From contig CAUDNR010004100.1 of the NCBI GenBank assembly GCA_958430865.1, forward strand, positions 25,595-54,148: 28,554 nucleotides of DNA, read 5' to 3'. A program made the position numbers and the translations under genes. A model generated the notes under the pieces. The model was not told the origin of the DNA, did not search any database, and saw nothing but the letters and a program-made list of their open reading frames with translations. This DNA is from Entrophospora sp. SA101 (lineage: Eukaryota > Glomeromycota > Glomeromycetes > Entrophosporales > Entrophosporaceae). Shown piece after piece: positions 1 to 11,169 of this stretch; the first letter of the stretch is position 1; the number at the start of each line of letters is the position of its first letter.

Positions 1-1326
1 GAAGGAGGTTTTTTATCAATTTTACCATGAGATAATTTTTTCAGAATCAGAAGAAACAGATTTGGAATCAGACTCACTTTCTATAAGAAACAATGCCTTT
101 GTGGCAGGTTTCTCTTGTATCTTTTACCTTTTGAAGTAGATGAGTTTTCAAATTGGGGCTTTTCATCTTTTTCAGGAAATCTCACATAATTTGTGGTGTA
201 ATTAGTGATGTGCCGCGCATAGTATGTTACGCATAAGGGTTTAGCTATGTTTTTTATAAACATTAATTTTTTAATAAAACATTTCCAAGAAACAATTAAA
301 TATGCCATTCACTTTTTTATTATTATGTACGCATTTATGACATTTCCCTCCATATGATATACATTATGCGCACTATGCGCGAAAAAAAAAAATTTCAGGG
401 TTACTATGAATGGCACATCTCTAGGTGTAATTCATTGCAACCAATGTTGTACACGGGACATGGCATCTATTTGAATCTAGACCTACCACAAAATCTCATA
501 TAACTTTACAAACTAGCCATTTTTCCTTATGCATATAATCTAGGTCCTGGCCAAACTGTCTCTCATATTGAAATTTTAATGTCCCATTCAGCCTCTAAGC
601 TTATTTAAATACCTAATTAATAAAAATAAGCAAATTTAATTTTGCAATTCCATTTTCCACTCATGTATATCAATTATGAATTTGTAACATATCGATCTCC
701 ACACATTGTTGTTAATTGATATGTTTTTATCAAGCCACGATTTTAATGGACTGATCCGATTATTTGTTTATTTGATTGGTTCAATGCTAGCAATGCCAAG
801 TATTAGACTTTGCTTAATTAAAAAATTAGTTATTGCGTGTGTGATAATAGAAAAATCAGAATGGTTGCAGAGTTTAAAATGGTAACAGTAAATGACGGTA
901 GAGTTAAGGTTTATGGCTAATTTTATTAATAAAATTTCGAGATTGATCATTTTGCGTTCGACTGATAATAAATAAAAAATGATGCGGTCAAAAAACGAAA
1001 TAGGAGATTCAAATATTGTCTTTTATTTTATTTTTTACTTTTCGTAATTTATAAAAAATAAAAATAAAAATAAAAATATAAAAATTTATAAAAAATAAAA
1101 CCATTTACAAATAACTAAAAAACTAAACAAGATATTTTGAGCAATAACAATGCCACAAAATTACCAATAAAAATATATAAAAGAACCACTATGGATTTGT
1201 TTATATTTTGTTGTTTCCTAACATGAATTAAATAAAACACCATCGTTTTCACAATTTAAATTTAAATCTTTTAATAATAATAAGGTTCTGTTCCTCCATC
1301 AACAAATTTAGCGCCGAGCGAGATCT
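1..1326. other. AT-rich stretch without a supportable gene
   Basis: No continuous coding frame here is convincing. Near the left edge the minus strand around 1-115 reads like an acidic Ser/Asp/Glu-rich peptide (a run resembling ESESDSKSVSSDSE). It is broken by stops and frameshifts, so it could be the tail of a decayed or off-window gene. The motifs tatgcgc and gcgcatagtatg recur near 215 and 365-385. They look like dispersed repeat debris. Confidence 0.4.
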
Positions 1327-1530
1327 TTATCTAGCACATTCAGATGAAAAAGAAAAAAGCGGAGGTTGTCTAAGTAATGGCGAAAAAAAATCTTGATTAC
1401 ATTTGTCTGCTGGCATTTCTACTTTTATTGTACACATGCATGTTCCTAAAGTTTCAAGAGCTGATGTTGTAGCAATAAAAGCATAAGCTAAAATGGCTAA
1501 AATAATGACAAGTTTATTATAATTGTGCAT
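1327..1530 (-). CDS. Small secreted Cys-containing protein, candidate effector
   Basis: A 67-residue protein. Residues 1-24 form a clear signal peptide: MHNYNK, then a hydrophobic core (LVIILAILAYAFIATTSA), with probable cleavage after TSA. The mature peptide is about 43 residues with four cysteines (a CMC pair, one mid-chain and one near the C terminus), which could form two disulfides. No intron is needed and the frame closes on TAA. No domain is recognised. Its architecture (tiny, secreted, Cys-bearing, isolated in gene-poor sequence) is that of fungal small secreted proteins. The signal peptide start resembles that of the secreted gene at 5080-5430 (MH-N-K-L-I-I), but the mature parts do not look related. 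A longer spliced form is possible because the C-terminal residues are low-complexity Pro/Phe/Ser. Confidence 0.5.
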   Translation of the reverse strand: MHNYNKLVIILAILAYAFIATTSALETLGTCMCTIKVEMPADKCNQDFFSPLLRQPPLFSFSSECAR

Positions 1531-3112
1531 GTTTTATTATTATTATTATTATATTTATTATATGAAAATATAATTATTATTTGATTTTTAATTTTCGATT
1601 ATAATGAATTTTTGGAATGGAAGAAGAAGAGTCTTTTTATATGTATTTTTATTACTATTTAACTAGCAATTGCATTTCCAAGGACGAAGACATTAGTCGC
1701 TGTACTACATATTAATGTTTTGTTAATGTTAAAGATGGTTGCGTGTGAAATTTATAATTAAATATATAGTGTTTAACGAGAAACTTTCACTTGGTGCAAC
1801 TGACCCTAACAATTGATTTTCAATTGTTTTAAAGTAGGGGGTGCTATCGCATGTGAAATTCAAATTAGCCAATCAGAGTTTCATATCCAAAAACTCTAAA
1901 AATTTTTAAATATAGATTATAATTTAAATTTGTGCTAGAAAATTATATTTAGAAATGCTGTAAAGATTATTATAGGTCAAATCATTAAAGAATATGTTGT
2001 ATAACTGCTGTTCAAAATTTTTTTTTAGAATTTTTTTTTTTGGGGCAGACTTCACCTGATTCTACTACAATGCATGTTAAAGTGACTTGTAAATATTTCT
2101 CTTGGTCGTCGTTCACATCTATTATTCGATATAAGTTTTTGTTTTTTTTTTTTTTTTTTAAGAATAATAAAATCTTACTCTTAATAAAGACATTGAGAAT
2201 TCCAAATTTGATTTCACAAATCTATTTCTGCTTATGAGAAAGACTTCTGACCGAATAGTAGATAGAAATAATATAATTGGTGGCAAGTTTGCAGAAACAG
2301 AAAAGGAAAAAAATAACATTTTGTTTTTAGTTATCTTTGGTTAGGTTGATTAATTATAAAAATAGGGTAAAATAGAAAATGAACAAAAAAAAAAGAGGAG
2401 AATATTCCCCAATGTGAAAATATTATCAGTCAAGTTAAAACCAAAAACCTGAATTAATTAAACAGATAAAAATTATCCGAGTTAATTGAAGAAAAGTCAA
2501 TATGCAAAATAAAATTCAAACAAACTGAATTAATTAAATCCGGACAACTAAGTCAGGGCTAAAGTAAAAAAGAGTAAGCTCAGAGTATAAGGTTTATACG
2601 TTTGGATCGATTGTGCCATTTATTTTATATGGAGGAGATTAAGAAACAAGAAACGAAAGTACTCGTTATAAAGATCACAATATTGGTCTCAATCCATATG
2701 ATACGAGTGTATAATAAAATTTAAACTATAAGCAACTTTTGATAAATAAATTCTTTGCCGAAATTTATTAATCCCTATTAATCCCTATTATTTAAAGTTG
2801 AGAATTTTTATTCAAAATCGAAGAATTGAAAATTATTGCACCAACAATCCCTAATGTATGAAACTTGTTCCAGACATTGTACGCAAATTCTATAATTTTG
2901 TTTGTTTCTTTTCAGGTATCATTATTGAGACTTTTTACATATATGTCACATTAATGTTGTCTGGACTTGGTACATCTGATTAATAACCTTAATTGAATTT
3001 CTGTGAATTGGATGAAAGGAGCGTGCAAAGGTGAAGATTAATTAAGTTAAAGCTCGAATAAAGTTGAAGGCTTAGGACTGGGGTCGAAGTGTTTATGATG
3101 ATGGAGATAAAA
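1531..3112. other. Gene-poor AT-rich interval
   Basis: No supported gene. It has poly-T tracts near 2020-2040 and 2143-2160 and scattered A-rich tracts. Short open frames here are low-complexity and lack codon bias or domain signal. Confidence 0.4.
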
Positions 3113-3117
3113 ATCAT

Positions 3118-3315
3118 GCTAACCAATTTTGTGACCCTAAACACAGTTTAGGGAAAACCCCGAAACCGAAACCTCCCCAAATTAGTTTAGGGAGTTTTTA
3201 AATCCTAAACCATACCAAAACCTAAACCATTACCCAAACCTAAACTCTTATCAAAACCCATACTGAAACTAATTTTATATCGAAATACAAAAAATCACCA
3301 AACCTAAACCCCAAC
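3118..3315 (+). repeat. Degenerate CCTAAA/CGAAACC-type dispersed repeat, copy 1
   Basis: Begins near gctaaccaattttgtgaccc and runs into many imperfect units such as CCTAAAC, AAACCTAAACC and CCGAAACC, locally C-rich on this strand and unlike the flanks. A related copy lies in inverted orientation at about 11955-12119. The two share ttgtgaccctaaac at their outer edges. The units are too irregular to be a telomere array, so a dispersed element is more likely. Confidence 0.6.
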
Positions 3316-5079
3316 CTGAAATTTTTTACCAAAACACAAACTTCATATGCGTTGATTTTGTTTGAACCCCAAAATCTAGTACGGTATGATCATAACGTTA
3401 TGAATACTTTATATTAGCAAAAACCCATCGGTTTTGAGGTGATACCATTGGTTTGACGGGCTACCGAATAGTAAAATAGTTTTTTTTAGCAGAGCAAATA
3501 AATTTTTTGTGGGGTTAATTATCATTCTATTGACCAGTTTACACATCATGCTTAACGTGTTTAACGTCGAGATACAATATACGTTATCATTTTGATGATC
3601 TGTATATTATAATAATTCAAGGCCGTCTAAACATACATGATAAATAAGTGAATTTATAAAATAAAATTGTTTAATTGAAGTTTTCGTGAATTAAGAGGAT
3701 GGTAAAGATGAAAGAAACTTTGTGGTAGCGCTCAAAATTTTTACATATGTATTGATGAATTTATTTTAATAATAACCAGAGCTTTAATTTTTTCCTCAAT
3801 ATTAAATTTCTCCCGCGTACTTTTCAGTTAACAATAGTTTAATCAACAAAAGTCACATTCAATATTAACAATGTTGGCGACAACGACGACATTGACAACA
3901 ATAATTACGATGATGATAATGACATTTTAATATGTACCAAAATAACGTAGTTTACATAATGTTTATTTAATAAATTTCAACATGTTAAAAGATAATTTGG
4001 AGAGAATTGTTATTTCAACAGTGTGGACGGGTGTTGTTTTCTGCATTTAGAAGTCTTGAAATTTGAGTTTACGTATCCATTTGTAGAGTTATCATCATCA
4101 TTACAAATGCACGTTTGATGCAATGTTATAATAAATACGTTAACACACAAAACATATTAATATGTGCGATGAAAAATATTTCATAATAAAGTTTATTCAT
4201 ATAGAGAGATTTTTCTTTGATATCTTCTAACTATTAAAAAATGAAAATTAATTATTTGATGAACAACGCGTATAGATAAGAGATAAGCTAGAAAAAACTC
4301 ATTTTGAATCACTAAAAAAGAGCGATCTTTATATTGTCTAATTGTCGAAAACAAAAATCCAATTATAAAATAAGTTTTTTATCTCCAAAGAGAAAGTCAA
4401 TAAGTAAAAAAAATAAAATTAACAAAAATAGGGTTTTTTAATCTTCTCTCTATAATGCAAATCGTTATGACTAAATTTTCCAAAGCAGTTAAGAATTATC
4501 ATGTTTCGAAACATTCTTCAAATTTTTCAAACGGAAAATTTATTTCAATAAATTTTAAAAATCGAATTGGTAGAATATATACATATTCCAATCACAAATC
4601 GAAATTTTTTCATTGGAGATTTGTTTAAATATTAAGTAATGTAAATAATAAATTGTTAAATTACTCGCAGGAAGATTCTTGGCTGACATTTTTACTTTTA
4701 AGTCAAATAATTCTGTCACTGTATCAGAATTATCGTTTCAAAATTGAAACTAACTATCAGAGTCATCAATTTGAAATATCATTTTTATAATTAATGAAAC
4801 CTAGCGATGGTAGTGGCATTAATGATTATTGTATCGTTGGATTTATTTTATTGTTTAAATATAAAAATTTATAGACAAATAATAAAACATTGATAAAATG
4901 GATTTTATTATCATTATTATAATATTTTATAACTAATACATTAAAATAGAACGAAAAAAAAGACAATTGATTTGTAAATAGAACGATTTTATACAAGTTA
5001 ATATATATATATATATATCAATATAATAATAAATAATGATATTTAAATACTAATTTTAAGATTACTAAGTAATTACACG
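3316..5079. other. Gene-poor AT-rich interval
   Basis: No supported gene. It contains a perfect (AT)9 run at about 5001-5018 just downstream of the secreted-protein gene on the minus strand, and a short palindrome gtttcaaaattgaaac near 4735. Nothing else stands out. Confidence 0.4.
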
Positions 5080-5430
5080 TTAACAGGGTGAAAAAGGATA
5101 GTTGGTTGCACCAGCCCATAGAAAACCAGTCTTACCACCTTTAACAAAAACACGAAGCCAAATATTGGTTTTAGCACCTTGAGATACACATTGACCAAGA
5201 CAATCTGTCACAGGATTAAACTTAGCACCTTTTCCCAAGCTGGCAATTACTTTTCCACTTAAACACGGTTTGTTACGTATTTTTACTCCGTTAGATGATG
5301 TAACAGTCACTGGTGACATCGTAGGTTTGATTGGAGATCCACAAGTACATTGTGATAAGGCTGGTTGAATAAAATTGATTAAACAAATAATGCCAATAAC
5401 AATAATTAAAAGTTTTTTATTGAAGTGCAT
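5080..5430 (-). CDS. Secreted SH3-like domain protein with six cysteines
   Basis: A 116-residue single-exon protein. Residues 1-26 are a textbook signal peptide (MHFNKK, a hydrophobic stretch, then PALSQ). The mature part starts with CTC and carries a pattern typical of extracellular/bacterial-type SH3 (SH3b) folds: VTVTSSNGVKIRNKPC, then SGKVIASLGKGAKF, then a Trp-containing strand and GGKTGFLWAGAT near the end. NGVKIRNKP followed by G-x-VI-x-xL-x-xG and K-TGF-WA is the family hallmark. Six cysteines remain after cleavage, consistent with three disulfides in a small extracellular protein. SH3b domains usually bind cell-wall glycans or peptides; a wall or apoplast role here is inference. It stands alone, with an AT-repeat just beyond its 3' end. 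Confidence 0.75.
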   Translation of the reverse strand: MHFNKKLLIIVIGIICLINFIQPALSQCTCGSPIKPTMSPVTVTSSNGVKIRNKPCLSGKVIASLGKGAKFNPVTDCLGQCVSQGAKTNIWLRVFVKGGKTGFLWAGATNYPFSPC

Positions 5431-5903
5431 TTTTTTTTTTTTATCAAAATTGTATGATAATGGGATTCTTTCTAGGGAAAATTGATGTAATATTTATAAG
5501 AAAATGAATCTACATTGTTCAATTTGAGACTTTTATTTTCGAAAGTAAAATTCCATAAGACTACGTAGCTTACAGCTGGAATACATCATATAGATGTCAT
5601 GTTTTCTTTATTGATACAATGATTCAATTGTACTTATCAACGAATTTTGTTAAAAAAGTTAAACGGACGATTTTTTTAACAGGTCAGACCAATTGTTTTA
5701 TTTTCTTTACGACTTATTTCTTTTTTTTAATATAATAACATTACATTTCACTGCATTTCTTTTTTAAAAAATTAATTAATAGTTTGTTTATTTACGGAAT
5801 TGGAAAAGTCGAATATTTTAATATTATATTAAAAATGATCGACATTTTAATCAGCCGACGAAATGCATGACGAAAAAATGCATTTTAATATTAAGGATTA
5901 TTA
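5431..5903. other. Upstream flank of the secreted SH3-like gene
   Basis: AT-rich, with a poly-A tract immediately upstream of the ATG on the minus strand. It presumably holds the 5' UTR and promoter of the 5080-5430 gene. No discrete promoter element can be supported. Confidence 0.35.
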
Positions 5904-6363
5904 TTATTATTATTGGCGAGGGAATGAAAATAAAAAAGGAAACTAAAAAGGAATTTAAATTAGTATAGATTATTTATTTGTTTTTAAAAAAAACGATTTA
6001 GTAAGCTCAAATGTTAAACTTCTTATAGAGTGGTAAACTTCAAAACTTTTGTTCGATCTTATTATTGTTGGCGAGGGAATGAAAATAATAAAGGAAATTA
6101 AAAAGGAAATTTAAATTCATTTATTTATTTTTTAAAAAAAAGATTTAGTAAGCTCAAATGATTAACTTCTTGTAGAGTGGTAAACTTCAAAACTTTTGTT
6201 CAGTCTTATTATTATTGGCGAGGGAATGAAATAAAAAAGGAAAATAAAAAGGAATTTAAATTAATATAGATTATTTATTTATTTTTAAAATAAAAGATTT
6301 AGTAAGCTCAAATGATATACTTTTTATAGAGTGGTAAACTTCAAAACTTTGTTCGATCTTATT
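5904..6363 (+). repeat. Three-copy tandem repeat, unit about 147-155 bp
   Basis: Three consecutive units each begin with ttattattggcgagggaatg (ggcgag at 5915, 6070 and 6217). Each continues through AAGGAATTTAAATT, GATTTAGTAAGCTCAAATG and TAGAGTGGTAAACTTCAAAA and ends in gttcgatctt or a close variant. Spacing is 155 then 147 bp. Copies differ by scattered substitutions and small indels. No coding frame is conserved through the units. Confidence 0.9.
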
Positions 6364-6864
6364 TCATTATTCATGAAATGATGAAATGAGTTTCATTTAG
6401 AGTATGTTATCCGTGTAACCTAATCAAGATGTGCGTACGTTCTTCGAATAAGAAAAGAAATTGTTTATTTTTAAACTCTTTTTTTTTTTTTGCTTTTTTA
6501 TGGGAGATGATTGAATATTGTGAGCGCGAATCAACCAGTATACCGTTATTATTCCTCAAGCTTTGATATTCACCTTCTTGTTCTAATTTGATGTCATTAT
6601 TATTTTCTACCACTTGAAATTTAAATTATTTTCAACTATAGAATAAGTTGGAGGCTATGAGATGCAGGTTTAAAACTTCCATTAGATGAGTTAGTAGAGA
6701 AGCCAAGCAATATGGAGTCACCCGGCGAAATGGAATATATAAAGGTCTTACTACTTAAATAAGATAAAGAGGTGGAAAATTTTTTTTTTTTTGGCCATAA
6801 TTTTCGATTACACTCAGTTTGAATTTTTTTTATTAAAATAAATAAAAATACATTGATATATATG
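6364..6864. other. Probable relic sequence next to the decayed gene
   Basis: Short minus-strand frames read as plausible protein pieces (for example VENNNDIKLEQEGEYQSLRN at about 6560-6613, and GDSILLGFSTNSSNGSF near 6670-6730) but are disconnected and interrupted by poly-A runs. They may be downstream parts of the pseudogene at 6865-7425. No gene model can be supported. Confidence 0.3.
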
Positions 6865-7425
6865 CTAAATGAACATAATATTATTATTTTCATTATATAT
6901 AATTCTATCTAGAATTATGTGTTTATGTTCCTTTTCCAATATAGAATCTATCATGAAGCCTTGGCTCTGTAATCCTTGCATAATTTTTTCAATAAAATAA
7001 TTAATTGATCTATGTTTAAATTTCGTTTCTTGAAATTTACATGTTATTGTTATTGTATTGTATATTTTAAAAACATGATTTTTCATTGTGTTTATATTAT
7101 TTTTATTGATGAAGTTATGTATACTTTCTAATGTATATTCAATTTCCTTTGAAATATCCACAATATTATTTTTTATTATAATCTATTCTTCATTTGTTGG
7201 AAGTCCTTTCTCATTTATCTAATCTTATTATAATTTTACCAATAGATTTTAGGTATCTACATTTAATTTTAATGATGTAGATTTTTCTTTAGTATTAGTT
7301 TTTTCATTTGCTATCCATTTTGATGATATATGGTCTATTGTTGATTGTATAATGATTTCTCTAATTTTATCTCATACATTATCTAGCATGGATCTATTTG
7401 TGTTTTTAATATTGTTATTATTAAG
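6865..7425 (-). pseudogene. Decayed unrecognised protein-coding gene
   Basis: One minus-strand frame stays protein-like for about 185 codons from near 7425 down to the stop at 6865, but is broken by six in-frame stops. The intact downstream part includes DISKEIEYTLESIHNFINKN and later SINYFIEKIMQGLQSQGF; the upstream part includes DKIREIIIQSTIDHISSKW. All six stops (one TGA, three TAA, two TAG) could come from TGG, CAA or CAG by a single C-to-T or G-to-A transition. Further upstream (7480-7750) the same strand has more protein-like pieces in other frames. The family is not recognised. A spliced functional gene is unlikely given the stop density. Confidence 0.5.
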
Positions 7426-9302
7426 GAGACTTTTTTATATAATTCATTGTTTTATCTTTAAATTGTTTCCATTTTTTTTTTTTTTTTCATATTATCATAC
7501 ATGTATACTCTTCTTTTAGCCTTGCATCATTTTTATTTTGCTTCTTGTTCAAGTTTTAAAATATTGATTATGGAGAAATGAGGTAGAGATGCTGGAAGGA
7601 TCCTGTTTCTAAATACATAATTTTTATACCAACTATGGTAGCAATAGTCCATTTCTTACTGAAATTAGAATGGAGATCGTGATCCATTTATACATAATGC
7701 CATAGCTGGTCAGTTATAGGACTGATAATTACATATTCATAGATGTACCACAAAACTTGCATGCTTATTATTATTATCTTAATATTAATATTAATTCAAA
7801 TTATTTGAATTATTTGCTTTGTTTACTTTATTGCTTTATTTATTTTGCTTTATTCAAATTATTTGTTTTATTCATTTTGTTCATTTGTTCAAATTATTCA
7901 ATCAATTCATTTTATTTATTTCATTCAAATTATTCATTTTATTTGACTAAACTTTCAAACTAATTTGAATACATAAATTCATAAAAATGAAACATAATTT
8001 ATTCAAATAGAAATCCTAAGGATATTCTATTTTTTTTTCAATTCATATATAAAATACATCATCTTTGCAAACTTTTATACTCATTCAAACTCTTATGGTT
8101 TCTGGTTCTAAGATACAACGCCTTTGAGTAATTAAGTCTATTCCTCCAGAAAAAACTCATTCAACCAGTTTGTTAGATTTAGAAATTAATAAATTTAATT
8201 CTAAAAACTAATAAATAAAAATTGCATCATCCAAGTAGTAATAATACTAAGACCATGCAAAACCAAAATTTTTATGTGTGTATATGCTTCCCAATCCCAT
8301 AAAATTACAAACCACAGAGTTTCTTAAAACTATCTCCAAAAAATAAAATAATAAATCTATATACAAGTTGCAGAGTTCCTTAAAATCATCTCCAAAAAAA
8401 TTAAAAATTAAAAATTAAAAATAAAAAATAAAAAATAAAAAATAAATCTGATATTGATCATAGGTGTCAGATTTAATAAAATTTTCCTTTTACAAATATA
8501 CTATCATGCAAATTGCACTCCTCATAACCATAGAATTTCTCTATAGGTGACGCCATTCATACATTAGTAGGCTTTAAGACAAGTGAGAGGCTTTAATAGT
8601 CTCTTTGTCAACAACACAATTTAATAAAGCTCAGAACCCTGCTGCCCCTTCCTGAAGCTTAATTGCATTGTCATATCATAGGGACGCCAGCTTCAAATTA
8701 GCCCTTGTACACAAGGAATTATTTTGAATACTTTGAGTCTTTAATCAACTCTAAATCCAGTCATCCAGTCAATCCAGTCATCCAGTCAATCCAGTCATCC
8801 AATCAATCCAGTCTCAAAAAATTTCTAAAAAAAAAGTTTATTAAAAAAATAATTAGTAACTATTCTGGAATCTTGTTAGCAAAGAAAATCTTTAACATGT
8901 TGCCTAAATCCAATTATTCCAGTTCCAGTCTCTGGAAAAATTTTATTGAAAAATAAGTAAGAAAAGAAAAACTTTTAATGCGTTGTCTGAATAACAAAGT
9001 TTTGTGATGTCTAATTTTCCACATTATTGTTATTGATTTTTAAATTTGCTAACTTCCATTTAAGAATGTTTTCCAAATAACCAGCATCTCATCAACAAAA
9101 ACAAAAAAAAGGAACTATTTGTGTGTATATTTATTTTCATAACATAGGACTTAAATTTTATTGGCTGATCAACAAGGTGCATGAAAAATGAATATAATTG
9201 CTGATCCTTTTATGATCGACAGAAAATTTCCAAATATTATTTAATAAGATGAATATAAATTATAATATAAATTATAAGAACCAATATTAAATTCATTTCC
9301 TA
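7426..9302. other. Low-complexity, gene-poor interval
   Basis: 7757-7965 is a T-rich TTTATT/TTCAAATT low-complexity stretch whose open frame is compositional. At 8317 and 8373 a 56-bp-spaced direct repeat (gagtt-cttaaaa, then catctccaaaaaa) precedes an A-rich AAAAAT array at about 8395-8448. The frame at 8705-8956 owes its length to a short tandem repeat. No supported gene. Confidence 0.4.
8757..8813 (+). repeat. Short tandem repeat, 17-bp unit
   Basis: About three and a half units of a 17-bp motif (cagtcatccagtcaatc) follow one another with few mismatches, itself a near-duplicate of an 8-9 bp half-unit. A minisatellite with no evident function. Confidence 0.75.
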
Positions 9303-10858
9303 ATGTCAAAAATTCATTGTATTCTTGTCACTCTTTTAAATAAAGGTGCTTTAATAAGCGATTTACATTATGAACCATTCTCTCATTACTGGTGGCAGTC
9401 TTCTGATAATGAAAAAGTATTTCCTATTTGCATTGGACAAAGAATAGTAACTCATCTGAATGGGCATGACTTTTATGTTGAAATAGTACATGGAAATAAA
9501 GAAAACTGTCATCTTCCGGGCTATAGTTGTGAAACCAAAGACTTCTTGTAGTGTTAAAGAAACTAGCCCCACAAATGTAATTTCTAATATATATCAGCCA
9601 ATATTTGATAATGTGGCAATGAAATTTTATGGGATGGAATGATAAAGAAATCATCAATATGCTTTCAATTATTGAATTATTTTGTCCTTTTTATATTTTT
9701 TTAGGTGATTTGAAAATTTTCATCCACTCAATAGGACATTTAGAGGAACAACATTTAAAAATGGAGGGACTGGTTATCAATCATCACTTATTTATAAATA
9801 CAAAAAAAAGCATTCATTATTTGTTTCAACAATAGAAGATAATGTTTGTATTATCAAAGTTTACCATGAAAATGAGCTTATAGATTCACTTGAAGGTACA
9901 TCACCAATTGAAGTTTGGAAAAAAACTAACTATATTCAAAAATATGATGGCTACCAACTCTTTGGTTTAGATAATATTATTGTTCAAAATTTTATTAAAA
10001 AACATAAAGTTTCAAAATCTATGCCAGATGAATAGAATAATTTCTTACTTATGAAAAATCTTTATAACTACAGTTTTGAAGAGAAGAGCTCTTGCCAATA
10101 TAGAATGACATAAAATTTTTTACTAATTGGTTAGACCTTTATTCTATTTGTAATGAATATGGATATGAAGTTTTTTCAGAAATTAAAGATACTTTGAAAA
10201 AAGGCATTGAAAATATTCACTTTCAGATATTTGCATTGCACATCAGCATTTGTTAATTATTTTATATATATTCAAGTGCTGATTATGTTAATATTTATCA
10301 TTAATTAGAAAAAAATAATTGAAGGATTGCAAACCTTGAAAAGATATTTATTATGAAAAGATATTTCAAAAGAGTTTATTGTCAATCTAGCAGAAGTACT
10401 TCATAGTGATTGCATTAATCATTGTCTTTTTTATGCATTTGGGGAATGTAATCATATACATTCAAATATTTGTAATGGTTGTAATTTTTTTTTTTTGAAT
10501 TATTTAGTGCAGATCTCCAATCAATTATAGAAGAATATCAAAAAAAAACTAATTTATCTTATGGGACATCATTCAAGAAAAACACACCTAAATGCTCAAT
10601 TAAAAGCAAATTTGGCCAAATAAGATCATGAAGAAGCTTTGTTTATTGTAGACTACAAGATGAAAATATTGCCTAAAAATGCATGAGAGACCAAATCAGA
10701 GTTATATGGTAAAAGAGGATGGACATTACATTCAGTATTGATATATACTAAAGTTATTGGTAATGACAAATTGAGGCTGGAGAAGCAAAAACACCACTAG
10801 ATTTTCATCATGCAACAGTAAATATACTTTATAGTTTTTTTTGTATTCCACATTAATT

Positions 10859-10917
10859 AAAGCTCCTCATGAGCTGGCTTGCGAGCTAGATAACTTATTC
10901 AGCTTGTGAGGAGCCTT
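10859..10917. repeat. Short GC-richer hairpin within the relic
   Basis: AAGCTCCTCATGAGCT on the left pairs imperfectly with AGCTTGTGAGGAGCCTT on the right across a loop of about 25 nt. It sits between two coding remnants, in what would have been an intron. It may be a tiny inverted-repeat element. Confidence 0.6.
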
Positions 10918-11087
10918 AACATTAATCTAATCTTAAATTTCAGTTAGCACATGCAATAAATTGTCATGTAAAATTTGGCTTTACTATTGAATCTGGTGAA
11001 GTTATTGAGGTGGCCATAAAAAATACAGCTGGTATACATGTGGCTAATTTCGAACTAAATAGAGTAAAAGGTAAATGAATATTTTTA

Positions 11088-11169
11088 TTATACATGTGGT
11101 AGAAATAGGTAGATTACTGTCATAATTTATTGAGTCTTGGCACTAAATTAATTTCTACCACATGTATAA
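11088..11169. repeat. 82-bp element with perfect 19-bp inverted repeats
   Basis: TTATACATGTGGTAGAAAT at 11088-11106 is the exact reverse complement of 11151-11169, around a 44-nt loop. It lies between GTAAATG (a donor-like site at 11071) and the acceptor near 11204, in a former intron. The perfect arms in an otherwise decayed region suggest a recent insertion. No clear target-site duplication is visible. Confidence 0.75.

Noticed and set aside
3118..3315. Telomere array from CCCTAA-like units
   Set aside because: Units vary in length and sequence, no uniform hexamer array exists, and an inverted relative lies 9 kb away inside the same contig.
5904..6363. CRISPR-like array
   Set aside because: Units are 150 bp tandem copies without unique spacers in a eukaryotic genome with introns. 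It is a minisatellite or satellite-type repeat.
7757..7963. Plus-strand frame rich in Phe/Leu/Tyr/Asn
   Set aside because: Entirely due to TTTATT/TTCAAATT low-complexity sequence, with no domain or codon signal.
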